Shown piece by piece: positions 10,826-24,800 of a stretch of DNA of 64,000 bases. The stretch covers positions 186,001 through 250,000 of the forward strand of contig MU270068.1 in NCBI GenBank assembly GCA_021432635.1. The letters run 5' to 3'. The DNA comes from Thozetella sp. PMI_491. Lineage: Eukaryota > Ascomycota > Sordariomycetes > Chaetosphaeriales > Chaetosphaeriaceae. The notes beneath the pieces were generated by a model. That model worked only from the letters and a program-made list of their open reading frames with translations. It made no database searches and was not told the DNA's origin. The translations under genes and the position numbers were made by a program. Every line of letters starts with the position of its first letter. The first letter of the stretch is position 1.

Positions 10826-13800
10826 TGCCGTTGGTAGGCGCTTGCCCGAGCGGTTAGGGCACGATGGGGCGAGTTAGAAGAGGCAGGCCTCGAGGATGCC
10901 ACCGGAGGTAGAAGGTACTCGGCGAGCTCCGAGGCGGTGAGTAGAGCGCGGGCAGCAGGACCAGTCCGTTGGCCTTACGTCACACCACCACCGAACGAAC
11001 GACCAGCAGACCACCACTTCTCCCGGGCCGGATCACTGGGCCTCTCCACGTCGGGTGATACGATTTGCCGGGCTGAGGCCGACGGAGATGCAGGACGCAG
11101 TTGCTACAGTCAGGGCCTGCAGAAGCATTCACCAACCCGGAGTGAGAAGCTTGGGGTTGCCGACTCGAGGGCGGGGTGCGGTAGTTCGCACGCGGGAAGG
11201 GCGGGGAAAAAAAGGTGGGGGGGGGTTAGCAGGCGACTGCTCCGACTCAGAGCCTACGCTACAAAGAAGGAGGCGTTGCGAGGCTGGGGAGAAGTCGCTT
11301 CTATCGTGTGTGCGTTTGAAGCTCACGCACGCGGTTGGAGCGCAGAAAACCCCAACTGAAGTGAGACACGGGACAGGGCCTTCCATGCGTGGCGATTGAA
11401 GAAAGCCACTGGTCAATAGTGGGTAGCCCCGCCTAGCCTGGCGGCGCGCGTCCGTGCTTGCCTTCCTTCCTCAGCTGTCCCGCCGGACCGGAGGAGCGGC
11501 AATGAGAGCGGGTCGCCAACCGAGGCCATGGCCGATCGACCTATCATGCGTGGCATCACACTTCTCTGTGGTACGTCGCAACCAGATCCTGCAGTCGGTG
11601 AGGCTCGACCTATCCATGTTGCTGGAGCAGGTCTTGACACATTCTTGGACGCTTGCTACTCCAGCGATCACCGAGATAGGTAGCTCCACGCGGCTCGTCT
11701 GTGAAAACCGAAGAGGCGCAAAAGGCAACTGTGGTAATGAGGACCAAGGGATGAACACGCTTGGTCACACCTCCTTTTCGACTCCTAATACTAGTGTCCC
11801 ATCCCACGTGTTCCACTAGTGAGTGTGCACGCCGCAATGTGCATCCGTGGAGGTTCCGGAGAGAGAAACGGAAGGGGAACGAAGAAAGTGGAAGGGGGGG
11901 GGGTTGTGGCCTACGAGTGAGCACCTCCAGCGATGTCTGGCGCTTGGCCTTCCATCAAAAAGTCCCTTGCTACTACTACGGCCCCTCCCTCAGCTTCGCC
12001 TTGCTCCTTCCTGCTACTCAGTGAGGAGGCCATCGGATAACCGAGTCACGGAGGATGTGTGTATGATAAGGAGTAATAGATATTAGCTACTCTCAGTATC
12101 AAGCTTTGGTATCTCGTCTCCAGGCTGGGATTACTCTCGAGGGGACTGCTACGAATCGCCAGGTGCCGACCCGTCCCCCTCTCCCGTCGGAGAAGCCATG
12201 CCTCGACCAAGATGCTATCAGGACAGGACTATCGCCACTTAGCGCTTGTCGATGGCAATGTGGCTGTTGGGGTGCGTGCCTCGGTGAAATCAAGAAACGA
12301 GGAGATTGGCCGGAGCTACCCTTCGACACCATTCAACCCCGGACTGCATACGGGTGTTATCTGCCTATAATGCCACGTATCTATCCTCGTTCTAGTCCCC
12401 TTAGTGTATTGTTGGCTTGGGTGTTTCTACCCGGGAACAATCGAGCATAGCATTGGACGAATGTGCCGATATCCCAACGTGGACGGAAAGGTCTAGCTCA
12501 ACTCGGCTCAGGGAGCATACACTTGATGCTACACAAACCCCCACTCCAGGCTGTTGCTGACTGCTGTCTATCTCTTTCGCACTCAGACGCCTGTCGATTA
12601 GGATCGGAAAGCCCGCATTCGGCACGTCTAACGACGATAATTTTGCATCATGTGGGCGATGGGAAGCAAAGGTTCCCACCGAGGCCCCTCGGGGCTGCAG
12701 ACTTGGATTCGTCCTAGCTGGGGCAGGACAAGGAAATCTTGGATCTGGAGTGAGGCGGAGGCGGTACCGCCTACGGTGGCCTAGCATTCCTAGATGGTAG
12801 CAGGGATAGAACATAATGTAACCTCTACTGATTCTCAGAGTCTCGAAGAGAATCAAAACGACCTCTCAAACCGGGTGCCCAGTAATGGGTCTCTAGGTTC
12901 ATCTGCCAGGATCAATAGAACCAGTGTCAATGGGTTGTGACATTGGAGGTGTTTACACAAGAGGATAAACGCGAACGTGGCCTAGCGCAGCCACTCCCAC
13001 TTGGGAATCGTTACCATCGCGATCCATTCGCCATCTCCCAGAGACGTGATCGACAACAAGGGACTTTTACAGTACCGGATAGCGTACAAAAGATGAGAGC
13101 GTGGCCGAGTAGTCTCGGAGAGGGATCGCTTGGCGGAGCGGCCTGACGGACCAAACACGCCAAGGGGTCCTGAAAAAGCAAGTTCAGAAAAACCCTTTCA
13201 GATCATGCCCCAGCCCGTTCTGCCCAGGCCAAGGGCAATTATACCTGGGCGTCCATGCTTGATGATGTGCTGGCACGGCAGATGGCCTGCGTTCCCTTCT
13301 CCGCTTGGAGGGGGGCTAGGCCGGTCTTCCGGTCTGCGCATCGTTGAGCACTTCACCGGGTAGACCCTTGAAGCTGGTACTTCGGGAAGTTGCTGGCGAC
13401 CACACCGAGCGGCGAGGCCGGAGGCTGCTTCTAGCTCCACCACGGCTGTACATGCCGCTCGTAAGATGCGTTCGCCCTGCCCAGGCCGTGAATGGTACCG
13501 GCCTAGGCAAGTGTTGTTCTTAGTCCCGGCAGCAAGTAGCGTCGCGGAGATTCCCAATCCCACAAACGTGGGGGTCCAGTGTCTTGGGCTATGGCATGCT
13601 GCATTGCCGTCCACCAGCCTCTACCCGCTGACCAGGCCTATGCAAGTTGAAAATTTCATCGGCCACGCACATTGTCATGGTCCATTGCTAGCCCTGCATC
13701 TTGCGCATCTTTTGTCACAAATCAGAATCGGCCGTCCCCTGGAGGCCAGCGAGGGCACTGCGAAACGAAACTCGCCTCCACGAATTGCGCCACGATGAGC

Positions 13801-16800
13801 TCGAGAGCACTCATGGCGCACCCCGCCACGAAGGCGTGGCCTGGGGATGATGCACTCGCAATATGCAGCACGGCCCATTGTCCCGCCACTTCTCAAGGAA
13901 CAAGAGCTGTCGCGATGCTTGATGTCCATATCCGGACCGTGTTTGGCGCGAAGTGAGATCGTAGTACCGCCCTGTAACTTATGCACTCCCAAAACAAATG
14001 CGTGAACTGTTTAGGCCGAGACAGGCAACGGGCCAACTGTGGCAGTAGCCGCCACGCTCTGAAGATCGTATACGTGAAACCACCTGCAGGCAAGAGCACA
14101 GCGAAGTATGGCAACCGCGACTGGTCCTAGTGATAGCGATAGGCGACCCGTGATCCCCATCTGGACGTGACCCGGGGTGTGGACGTAGGCCAGGTGCTGT
14201 CCTGGGAAGCGATCCCGATTTGTCAACAACGACAGAAACCCCAGAGAAAATCGGAAAGACCGCGCACTAGTTCTTCCTGACTTCTCCGAAGCTGCTGCCA
14301 GGTTTCGCATCAAGTGTAGACAGGGCGCTTCAGGACAGGGGTCTACCAAGTCTCAGCCGTGCCCCAGTGGCCGGCGGATGCCAGTCGCACTTGTAAGTTG
14401 GCCACCGACTACTGTCGCTGACGGCAGATGGCGGTAACTGGCTGGTCAAAGTGGTCTCATGTCTTTTGCCCCATGGGCCTAGGGACGGGACGTAGTGGCC
14501 GTCTAGGTGCATCATGGCTTCAGCCCATCCCAGAGGTGACCAGGATTCTCCAGATCTCAGATAGCCACGGCAGAGAAGACGGCTCTGGCACATGCTCGCC
14601 TAAGACGCCGAGCGAGTGCCATACTGGAATGTTATCTCGAATAGTATCGTGGAGAGATCCTTTCCTGAGGCGCGTATGATGATCGAAGCCGGTGTGCCTG
14701 CCGTGTTGACATTCGTATGCACCCTGCGGGTGTTTGGGATGTGTCGAGTGCAGCACGGCACGAGGGCTCATTCCAGGTTTGGCTGAGCAACAAGATCGGA
14801 GACCGAGTCTTGCTTCCCGTAGTTTCGATTCGGCGGCCGAGTCTCTTGGGACGGATGTAGTCTCACGAGCTTAGTCCTCACTCATACTTCACCCCCCGCC
14901 CCCCCTTCTCACCCCGCGCCCGCGCGTTCCCCCCTGCCCTGTACCACCTCTCAATCGGCAGAGGGCATCTTTATCCTAGGCTCCATTGGTTGCAGCGACC
15001 GGGGGGAGCAAGCGGAGTAGATAGAAAAAGGGGGGAAATATGGTGTCTAGGTCAACCATGATGTATGTAGGTATGATAAGGCAAGCAAGCGACCAACAAT
15101 CTCGCCATGCTCACCGCTGGCTAGAGCATGCGGGTTAGCCGACGTGAAGGTGGGTGCAACGATGCAGGCTGCGCGACTGGCTTGGCTAGGCCTCCAGTGG
15201 CGTGGCTAGAATCGGGAGGAGAGAGGGGGAAAAGGTATTGGTTGAGTGGTGATGTCTGCTCGATGAGGGGTGCCCTTTTCGCCCCAAGCCTCGACGGCAT
15301 GCACGTCCCTTTGGCCGGCGCGGAGATGAGGGTGTGGCCGAATGGGGGTCACCGAATGTAATCGGGGTTCGCACGGCTGTTGCCCTTGACATTAGGACCA
15401 GTTAGGTCTGGAGATCTCGCCCAGCGTCGTTGTATGTGGGCGCAAGGAAAATTTTCATCGTCGAGGCGAGAGGAGCTGCACTTGTGCATCAGCAAGCGGC
15501 TCCTAAACAAGATTGGTGGGAAGGAGCTCGCCTGCGGGCCTGCCCCTCACTGGGGAAACGCAGAGGGGAGCTCCTGGTGGGGTGCGTTTGCCCACCTGAA
15601 GCGGTCGGCCTGCAGGCCCCAGTGCAGGGTGTCCTGCATGCATCTACCACCACCTCACAGCTAACAGGGACGCTTGAAGCTTCCCGAGCTTCGAATTGGA
15701 GAACAAAAAGAAAAAAAAGGCCTACCCACTCTCCCTCCTACGAGTTAGTACCTGCTGCGGACGTGGTATGCACAAGGAATTGCCCTTGACGGCCTGAGGG
15801 GGGCGGGCTCCACGCATGGACCTTTTCTTTCCGGTGACACAGATTCTTGAGGTAACAGCAAAGGCCTGTCTGCCTCTCGCTCCGCGCAGCGTTATCCACT
15901 GCCCCGTCAGAGGCTTGCTTGACACGGCGGTTTTGGTCATAACGTGCAGATCCTCGCTCAGTGCGCCGTCCGCGCGGGAGCAGTGGGGACAGCCTGGGGC
16001 AGGCTCGAAGCTCCGACATCGAAGCTTCGACATCATCAACACCCTCGGGGAGCCTTGGCGTGCTTTGTCTGTCACGCACCTCCTGCCAAGAAAGGCTGAA
16101 GAATCTTGTCACGACAATCTTTCCGTCTTGACAGCCGGCGCTAATGCCAAGTGAGGCTGTAGTTCGGGTCGTATGATGTCTCAGACCGAATCATGTTGAG
16201 CTCTTTCATTTTTCAGATGACTCCCGTCGGCAGCGCTCGACGAAGCTGGCGGTGCTGAGACAAGTTTCTACAGCAGGCGTGCATCCCCTCGAGGGACAAT
16301 GGCGAGCGAGAAGCGAGGAGGCGCGAGAGGGAAAAAAAAGAAACGTGAAGATCTACAAGGACTTGAAGCTATTTCATACATGTGTGTTTGACGAATAGCT
16401 CTAATTAGGAGCTACCTACGATCGATCCCCTAAATCGGCCCTAGGTGACGAGCGCCTCACTTGTCGTGTACAGTAGGCACCAGCGGCTCGTCTGTAGGTG
16501 TTTCGGTCCGCTTAGCGACATCGAAACAAAGTCGCTACAAGGTTTACACGATGGAGCTATTATGATGGCGATAGGGTAAGATAAGCATGAGGCAGTCCTA
16601 TACGTGCGCGCTGCCCGAGGAGGTATGCGAAAAATGCACTACAGGCTTCCAGGTTCAGTGCACGTCACTGCTGCACATCCCGCGCCGTTTGCCTCGTCTT
16701 GGGAAAACTCTTCATGGCATGCGCTGCAAGAGGATAGCAATGCAGCGGGATGTCCATGGCCCTCGAGTGGTGGTTTCGGCGTCTGCGTTGCGAGGGGCTG

Positions 16801-19800
16801 CGAGGGCTGAGCATTCGAGCTCGTCTGAGCTTGTGGTTGGCTTGAGACGCAGCCCTCGACTCTTCTGCAGAGGACCAGCGGCAGCAGGGCAGAAGGAACC
16901 TCCCCCCCTCCACCCTTTCAAGCCCACATCCATTTCGTCTTCTCCGCCGCTCCCCCTCCTTCCCTCCTATGACCCTCTATTATGTGGAGTGGAGGGGCCG
17001 CCCAACAGACAGAGACCTTGAGTCGTGGCGGCACCGCACCTCGGAGATGGCCTCCACCGCCCAGTTATGCATTTCGCACTAAGCCAAAGGACGGATGCCA
17101 CAGCGCTCTGCTCGGTACTCGCTCTCCATTGTAGCTTGCAGGTGAAGCGAGCCAGAATGAAGCCCTGTAAAGGAAGGCGATATGTACATGGTACAGTGCA
17201 GTGCAGCGCCGCACAGCCGACGGTATGTGAAGATTTGATTCAACCGTCCTGCGGTATGCATGTACGAAGTGCTGTAGCGCTGTAGCGCTGTGGGCTACTC
17301 GCGCCGCGCTAGCGGCCGTCCTCTTTTTTATTTCCTTTCGTCCCCTGCCCTCTATCGATGTCCATTTTTTTTTTTTAACAATTAGCCTCGAGAAGCGCCG
17401 CTGCGCGCTTGCACCCCACCGCACCGAGAAGCGAGCTCCGCCGTCCGTATTGGCAGTCTCCAGGTGGTCGTCCCGTGAGGTGCCCATGGGCCGCTGGGGC
17501 TCCATCCCATCAAGCCTCTTGAAGCTAGCCACTGCGTATTACTACTGTTTCGCCGACGAAATGAGCGGGGAGAGTCATGGCGGGAGTTAGACGGGCATGA
17601 CTTCTCTCATCTCTCGCCGCCGGGGCCCACGTACACCGACAGTTGGCAAATGGCAAAAAACGAAAAGAGCGATCGATGGGCCTTGGAACTACTCAGGAGA
17701 AAGCATAAGTTGGAGCAATGCTGCACAAAGCCATGGCCGACGGCCCAGTGATCCACCCCAATCTCGAGCTCCCGTCGGCCCGGGTTGTGCGGAGGGAAGG
17801 AGCTGGGGAGGGGGTGAGTTAGCGACTGAGAGAGGCAGATCGCCAGAATCGTAGCTGTCCATGCCGTTCACAAACACTTTTTTCTCAAGCCACCGGGAAG
17901 CGCGAAGGGTGAATTATAGTCTTGGCTTCGCATTAACGGGATGAAGAAACGAAAAAGCAAAAATGGTGCACATTACCGACGTATCGAATACATCCCAGAC
18001 CACCTAGGGTTGGTGACTTAGGCCTAAACTGGGATGCTATGCCCACCCACCTTCTCCAACCCTCCTGTCTAGCGCCAATAGCCTCCCACGCTGCCAGCGG
18101 TACTACAGGACTGTACTATGTATGGGACTGTACACCCGTACGGGCGCGGCGACGCACAGGAAACTGGCGGCGGGCCACCACACCCTCACCATACACGCCG
18201 CCGCTGGCCATCCGACCCCTGGACCTCGTCCACGCCCGTGGGCCACCAGAACCTGCGACCTGCCATTACGCCAGCAGGCCCGAAGTGCCTCTTTCCCCCC
18301 CACTACCCACCCACCCCCCTCCCCCCGCTCATCTCTCTCTTTCCCTTCGGCCAAGCCGGGCCCCCGTGGGTGGAATCCCACGATCCGCACCGAGGAATCC
18401 CGCTCCGTCTCTCGCCTAGAGCTAGGGCCACGACCAACCAGTTTCCTGTCATTTGTGAGCGCCCCAAGCCAATGCCCATGCCCTGTTTGTATTATTAGTA
18501 TCCAGTACGGCACGCATGCAGCCCCGATTGTACAATCGCATTCCCTGTACTTGGGTCTTTAACACCCAGCCGACTTGCGTCTGCGCCTACCTCGCTGGCC
18601 AACGATCCCCCCATGCGCCCCGTGGTCCGTACTGGTGACTTACCCTTGGCTCTTGCCATTGTCCTGTCGTCTCGGAGCGCTAGGAGTCCCCCCCAATTCC
18701 CAAGGCCCAAGGCTCCCGTGCTTCCCCCCCCCCCAGGCCAGGACCACCTTTTCTTGCCCACTATTTTTTCGCCAGGCGCTCACTCACGACGTCGTTCCTT
18801 GCCCTCCGAAGTAGTGCGGACCGAACAATTAAAAGGGCCAGCGCCTCCCAGCCCGTGCTCCTCCCAAATCTTAGACTCACTCCTGCCTTGGATTTCTCCC
18901 TTTTCCTCTCTTCTCTCTCTCCCCTCTCCTTCCTCCGCTCACTCGCCCTACTGCTGTGACCTTCCTGTCGAGCGCGAACACCTATCTACCTAGCTTCCTC
19001 TCACCCCTTCCCCACTGCCGAGAGCTAGCCCGGGACCTTGCGCAGCCCTTCTTCTGTGGTTCCATTCCTCACCTCGAACCCTCCACATCTTGGGCTGCTC
19101 CAGTTGCTCCAGCTGCTGCCGCATGTTAGTCATGTTAAAGGCCTAGAAGATACAACGCCCGTCAAGCCGGACCAGGACCCGAGTCCCATTTGGCATCCAT
19201 CATCCTCCAAACGCAGCCTGTGCCAGAGCCTGTCACACACGGATCCCGTTTCGGTTCGCTCGCTGTGCACCGCCTAAAGCGCCTGCATCCTCAGAGCCCC
19301 CGGCCCTCGCAGCCGCCTCAACGAACCCACCCGCGGTCGCTCCAGCTTTAACTCTCGCGCTCTCCCGCGCCCAAAGAACCTCCAAACCTCCTTTCACTCT
19401 CCCGTCTTTGCTGCTTGTCGTCGAGTCGCACTACCCGACTTAGACGCGAGTCGCCACAGCCTAGGTCCAAGGACCACCCACCACCCTCTTAAACAAATCT
19501 CCACTCAACCCACTTGTTCTATATCCTTTTTTGATTATTCTTCCGGTCGGCGTTTCCACACGTATCTTTCACTTGTCACTTGGGAGCATCCAGCATCTCG
19601 ACAACAAAGAAAAAAGGTTCCCGGGTTTTAGTGTCTTCTTATTTTCCCTCTACTTTCCACGAGATACCCCTGGGATTATGACTGCCTAACGCTGTTTCCT
19701 TTTCCCCGCTGCGACCTACGCCTGCTCTGCTTTCTCCGGAGTCTCGTCGCTTCACGGATTGGATCTTTTTTCTTTCTCTTCTACTTGTCCCTTCCGACTC

Positions 19801-20113
19801 GATTACCTTCCTCTTTGCTGGCTGCCACCTGCCGTTGGGGGCAACTCGTCAGCACACCTACCTGCTTCCTGTGCCGGTCGACGCAAATTTCAGTGCCGTC
19901 GCAAGTCACAAGAATAGCCGCTCCAGGTTTCGGCAGCGCCACATCAGCAGCCGAAATACCCACCCTTTTGAACCCTGAGGACTCGGACCGCCCCTGGGCC
20001 TTGTGCCGTCGCAGCAAAACCCACTCGGCGCACAATCACCTGCCCGTCGCTCCCTCTTCCTCCCTCCAAATCTCGACCCCCAAGCGTCCACCCGCGCGGT
20101 CGCACTCGACGCC
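10826..20113. other. 9.3 kb gene-poor spacer
   Basis: I find no supportable gene. Open frames are short, occur equally on both strands and lack domain motifs. G/C homopolymers occur at about 11217-11225 and 11894-11903, and a T run near 17366-17376. From roughly 18.3 kb the top strand becomes strongly C/T-rich, and this continues to the start codon at 20114. It looks like a promoter and long leader of the copper-fist gene. A hydrophobic fragment on the minus strand near 13.55-13.61 kb was considered and rejected. Confidence 0.45.
18850..20113 (+). promoter_or_regulatory. Pyrimidine-rich promoter/leader of the AceA-like gene
   Basis: About 1.2 kb of C/T-dominated top strand with CTCT-type runs (for example 18896-18950) directly precedes the start codon. 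Such CT tracts are common near transcription starts in filamentous fungi. Short upstream open frames are present, but none can be shown to be translated. The exact transcription start cannot be read from sequence. Confidence 0.4.
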
Positions 20114-20723
20114 ATGATCATCGACGGCGAGAAGTACGCCTGCGAGGCCTGCGTCCGTGGCCACCGCGTCAGCAACTGCCAACATGCTGGTGAGTGAAAA
20201 TTCGCGCATCTCCGACACCTGTGACATGAACCTCCGCCGTCCCCTGCACGTCTTGCAGCCACCCTGCCGGGGGTGTCTCTCCCACGTCCTTGCCGGTTCC
20301 AACCGAAAGGCACCGGCACACGGCGCACGGCGCTTCCACACCAACCAGATGCGGCGCGACCACTCGTGTTGCATCGGACTGCCCACGCTGCCCCTCCTCG
20401 TCTCTGACGAACCGCCTACGCTGTGCGTCATGTGGCATTCGCTGACAAGCCTGATTTGGGTGCAGATCGCAAATTGCAGCACATCAACAAGAAGGGACGC
20501 CCAGTGACACAATGTTCGCACTGTCGCGCCATGCGCAAGTCGCGAGCCTCGCACGTTAAGTGCGACTGCGGCGAAAAGACACACAAGTGCATCCATCTGC
20601 AAACCACCCTCGAGGGGCACAGAGGTGAGCTTCACCGCCCGTTCCTCCCAAGCCAACCTGCGTAGGTACCTAGCTAGCCCCGTTGATCACACACCGTAGG
20701 GGCTGTTGTGGTAAGGCCTGAGC

Positions 20724-20756
<33 letters not shown>

Positions 20757-21874
20757 TGGCGCTGCTGAGTAGGATTTCCCCGTCTGACCCGCGTGCCCCG
20801 ACTCTAGAGAGCTGCTGTTGCAACCACGGTGGCCGATGCACCTGCTCGCACAAGAAGGAGTCGCAGCCCCTCGACACCGTTCCCGAGTCCGACTCGGAGC
20901 AGGAGTACGAAGCTACGGGCAAGGCCAAGACGGAGAGGCGCGACGCTCGCACTAGGAGGAGAGCCGACACGACGCGTTCTGAAGGCTCAATCCTGAGTTT
21001 TGACAGCAATGGTCACCACAAGCCGACGCACAAGCTCATCAAATCATCACAGCGAACGGGTCCCTATCAGCTCACGCGCGCCAACTCGCTGCAGAATCGC
21101 TCGGCCGACAACCTGGCTGGACTGCCCTATTCAGAATCGCCCACCGATGGGTCCTCGAATGGCTTCAACGACGGGGCACGGGAGAGGCGCAAGTCCAAGT
21201 CGACCGCCGGATCACCTCTAATGACAGGTTCCTCGCTCGCGCAGCTCAACGGCCAACTTCCGCCCCTTGACCTCTCCGCTATCGAGTACCCCCCGTACGT
21301 GCCAAACAGTGCCGATTTCTTCGGGAACCTGTCTGATCACGAGCAGCCCATCTTCAGCGCGGGCTTGAGCACCGCGTCGGTAGACTGGAGCCACTATGAC
21401 GGGCTCGAGTTTGCAAGCAAGACGGCCGACTTTGCCCCGTCAAACTATAGCCAGCCACAGAGCTTTGGTGGCTTTGAGTTCAGCGGCTCCGAGCAGCTGG
21501 CGAGTCTGACGACAAATACCTCCAACTCTGGTGAGGTTTCAGAGGTGGAGGATTTCCTGCCGAGCACCCTGGACGAGTTTGACACGAATCCGGGATTTCG
21601 CGATAGCGCCCCCGGGAGCACCCTCAACCTGAACGGCACACAAGCCGGTATGCTCGATGCAGGCAGCCTCGGCGATATGGACTTCAACGACCTCAAGTTC
21701 ATGAAAGCAGAGAGCAAATTCCTGCCGACGGCGTCGACGCTCTCGGGAGAAGACCCTACCTTGTTAAGCACCACCGCTGCCGGCGACTTCGGCCTTGACG
21801 CCTCCGAGTTTCTGTGGGATATCAACGGGCTGCAGTCCATGGCGGATACGACCAACGATTTTTGGCCTCAATAA
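20114..21874 (+). CDS. aceA: Copper-fist transcription factor, AceA/Cup2 (Ace1) type
   Basis: Three exons, 20114-20189, 20466-20624 and 20808-21874, with introns of 276 and 183 bp, give 433 residues. The spliced N-terminus is a complete copper fist. It begins MIIDGEKYACEACVRGHR, with zinc ligands Cys10, Cys13, Cys22 and His24, then the KKGRP minor-groove motif (34-38), then CSHCR, KCDCGEK and the copper-cluster segment CCCNHGGRCTCSHKK. Each exon carries one portion of the domain, so the joins are well constrained. The rest (about 110-433) is Ser/Pro/acidic and ends SEFLWDINGL, consistent with an activation region. Proteins of this type form a Cu(I) cluster under copper excess and activate copper export or metallothionein genes. 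That role is inferred from the complete N-terminal Cys pattern and from the lack of the C-terminal Cys repeats seen in Mac1-type factors. Intron 2 contains an uninterrupted C32 run. AT-rich DNA (22039-22058) follows the stop. Confidence 0.9.
20725..20756 (+). repeat. C32 homopolymer in intron 2 of the copper-fist gene
   Basis: Thirty-two consecutive C residues lie 100 bp after the intron donor and about 50 bp before the acceptor (20625-20807). The length is at risk of assembly error. The tract is on the sense strand, so the unspliced RNA carries poly-C. Confidence 0.9.
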
Positions 21875-24800
21875 ACCCTACACCGAGAGACTACGAGCGA
21901 ATAGCAAGACGGGCTCTCCCGTCCCACGCGAGACACGACGACACCCGTCAACTTCTCTTCCATATCGCACTTTTGCCGAGACATGTTTCTTCAAGGAGTC
22001 AACGGATGGATCAACAGGGGCGCGCACTCGACCAACGGTTTTTATATATATTTATATCTCTGGCGCTATGGGCAACTGGGCATGAACCTCACGACATGAG
22101 CGGCAAACGTTTCTTCCCCTGTGTTGTTTACCATTTTATGATCATAGAGAATCTGTCGTTTTCGCTGCTTCCCTTCCCCCTTTTCCCTGTTATCGTCTCA
22201 TTCTGAAAGGGTGGCTAGCATGGGGGGCGGTTGACAGGTGGTGTCTCAAAAAGTTTTATTTTTATTTGGCTCTGGAGAAACCCGAGTTTTTAGTCCATTT
22301 TTGCTGTTTTCAGGTTGTCGCCGAGATTTGGGAGGGGGCTTCAGGTCTCGCCTCTTAAAAAGGTGCACAATTCGCTGTTCCCCCCCTTGCAGACAAGTAT
22401 CTTCTCAGATACACCTGGCCAGCAAAGCATAGTACATACACGCGCGTTCCTCATGCTCGTGCTCTACTCCACTGCACCGAGAGGATTACTGCTGCAGCTT
22501 TTACTTGCTACGGTCTGTGCCATCTTTTTTTCTTAGGGCGGTCCATCCGGCGGGATGCGTCAGGGGTCTCGGATGAGGCTGGAGTCAGGGGGGCAGGTAC
22601 CTAGAATGGGGAGACTGGATACACTGGGGCAACGGCGCCACGGGCGATTAGGTTCAAGAAAGCGAATAGTACATACCTTGAAGCAAAGCAAATACAGCCT
22701 AGGGAGAATACCCAGCCGAATGTTCGAGCCGTTGGCTAGCTGTCAGTTGTGCATTTCTCCAACCGCCCCTCTCCCGTGCTGCGGGTTGCCCACCCTCATG
22801 CTCGTGGGAAGCCGTGACATTTTCTTGGGCAGCCCGCAAATCTGCCCCTCCCCCAGCCTCCAGCGCACCACATAGCAGCGCACACCCCGGTCGGCTGGTC
22901 GATTGGCCCGCCGCGTCGATCCGATCCAGTGAGATCATAGGGTCTTCGCGCCTGCGCCCGGCCCGGGTTTTCCCTCTTCGGTGAAGTCGGCGCCATTCTG
23001 ACTGGACAATGGCGAGGTGCGGTGACACCATCGCCAGGCCAGGGTGGGGGGGGGGGGTGAGAAAAGGAAAATAATAGCTCGGGGCGTGGTTCGTCAGCCG
23101 CTCAATCGGTTTGGTTCGTCCTGTCGGCGAGCACCGCTCTTCTGGCGCTGAGGGGGGAGCTGAGAGGCGGACGAAGCGGTTTTGGGCTGCATCCCACGCT
23201 CAAAGAGGAGGGAGGGGTAGGGGCTTGGGAGGTATGCGGGTGCGCTGGAGACGCCGAAGGTGTCATCTGCCCCTTCATGGATGGCCTTTGTGAAAAAACT
23301 TGTTTCGTTCCTGCATATTCTCGTCCCGGAGCACCCTTGATATTTTCGTGTGTTCCCGGCACGGCGCAATCTCTTCCCTCTCTCGACTGGTGCACATGGG
23401 CCTGACGGACTGACGGCTGAGTGTTGCTGTTATGCGAACGATTGGTACGAGTGGGGGAGCGACCCGGAAGAAGCTTCGTGGAAGCTCTCGCCAGGGTTCC
23501 ACGGCGTCGCGATTGACGACCCTGCCGGATTCTTGACCGGTCCAAAAGGCTGTCTGGGCTGGGCAAGGCTGGGCAACTCCATCGTGTGCGCCACGCTGCC
23601 CAGTCCACCCAGGATAGCCCTCCCAGGATAGCCTTCCGCCGCCGTCCGGCTGGTGCGCCTGGTCAAGCCTTCTAGAATCAGAACAAGAAAAGTCTAACGT
23701 CAATGATTTCTGTCATGTCATCACGTCTGATCCCACTCAGCTCCTCAGCCGCCCCATTCGGTTGCCCGTTGCTTGGGACCATTGCCATTTCGGCCACCGC
23801 CCTCCTGCGTCTCTCGCTCCCCTCGGCCGGCTTGGCTGCTAGGTGAACCCCCCATCTCGCAGGCGCAGCTCAGCACGCAAGGTAGCCCTTTTGGAGAGTC
23901 GGGGGGCTTTGCTTGGCACGCTTGGCTGCGTCCTCGTATGCTTAGGCGGCAACCGGGACCGCTGACGGGAAAGGCAGGAACAGGTACAGACAGACCACTG
24001 CCGGATCGGGCGTCATGCAGGCTGCGACAAGCAAGGGAAAAACGAGGAAGCAAAGACTGGCGCTAGGGGCGGACTTGGTGGGTTCTGCACCTGGAGGTCA
24101 GCTGGCCTTCGTATGCATGCTGCAGGCTGCACCAGGTCCTTGCAGGCCTGACAGAGACGCGAGTGGGGGGACCCCGTCGGTTCGACTGGGGAGAGAGGCA
24201 GAGCTGAGAGGGACGCACGCATCAATGGCGCGGGTGTTGGCGGCATCGTCCCCAGGGGGGCCCGGGGGGGGGCAGCGCTGCTTGTCTGCTCGCGTGCCGG
24301 GTACTGCGGTGGTGCGTGCGGAGGAGCCGGAGGAGGTAGGACGCCCAAGGTGAGCGAGCCCTAGGTCGTCACCGGGGGGAAGAGGGCGCCGCTGGGAAGC
24401 GATCCTGTCACAGTGGCCGGGCGAAGCCACCTACCTACGTAGTGGTAGGTACAGCACGACTGCCTCTTTGCGTCCAGACCCGAGTCTGGGCAGGCAAGAA
24501 GTCTCTGCGCTAGCCCCGAGGGGAGGATATCGATGCGAGTATTGCAGTCGGCGGGAGCGATATTTCCTTCCCCCCTTCCTGCACCAGTTCGCAAGCACGA
24601 CAGAGCTGCCGGTCCCTGCCAACCCAGCGGGTGCGAGGCCAGCAGAGAGACGTCCCGGATTAGGCTGTCCGGGCCTATCGTGGAATTTCCTGTCCGTCCT
24701 TGTTAAGCGGTCCCCCTCCCATAAACCCCCTCCCCGATGGAAGGGAGTAATGGGCGTTTTGCCGTCAAACAGCCCCCATTGCTACCGCCCACCGTTGGCA

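Noticed and set aside
13095-13140. tRNA-like start (GTGGCCGAGTAGTC) resembling a Leu/Ser tRNA D-arm
   Set aside because: No matching acceptor stem, anticodon arm or T-arm (GGTTCRANNCC) follows at the required distance.
13198-13614. Minus-strand frame containing a hydrophobic stretch (TPTFVGLGISATLLAAG) reminiscent of small mitochondrial J-protein membrane anchors
   Set aside because: No J-domain HPD motif or further similarity follows in any frame; the hydrophobic match alone is too weak to call a gene or pseudogene.
20708-20807. Start of a plus-strand frame with a poly-proline run upstream of copper-fist exon 3
   Set aside because: The prolines come from the C32 tract, which lies inside intron 2; splicing at 20807/20808 restores the conserved copper-fist Cys segment.
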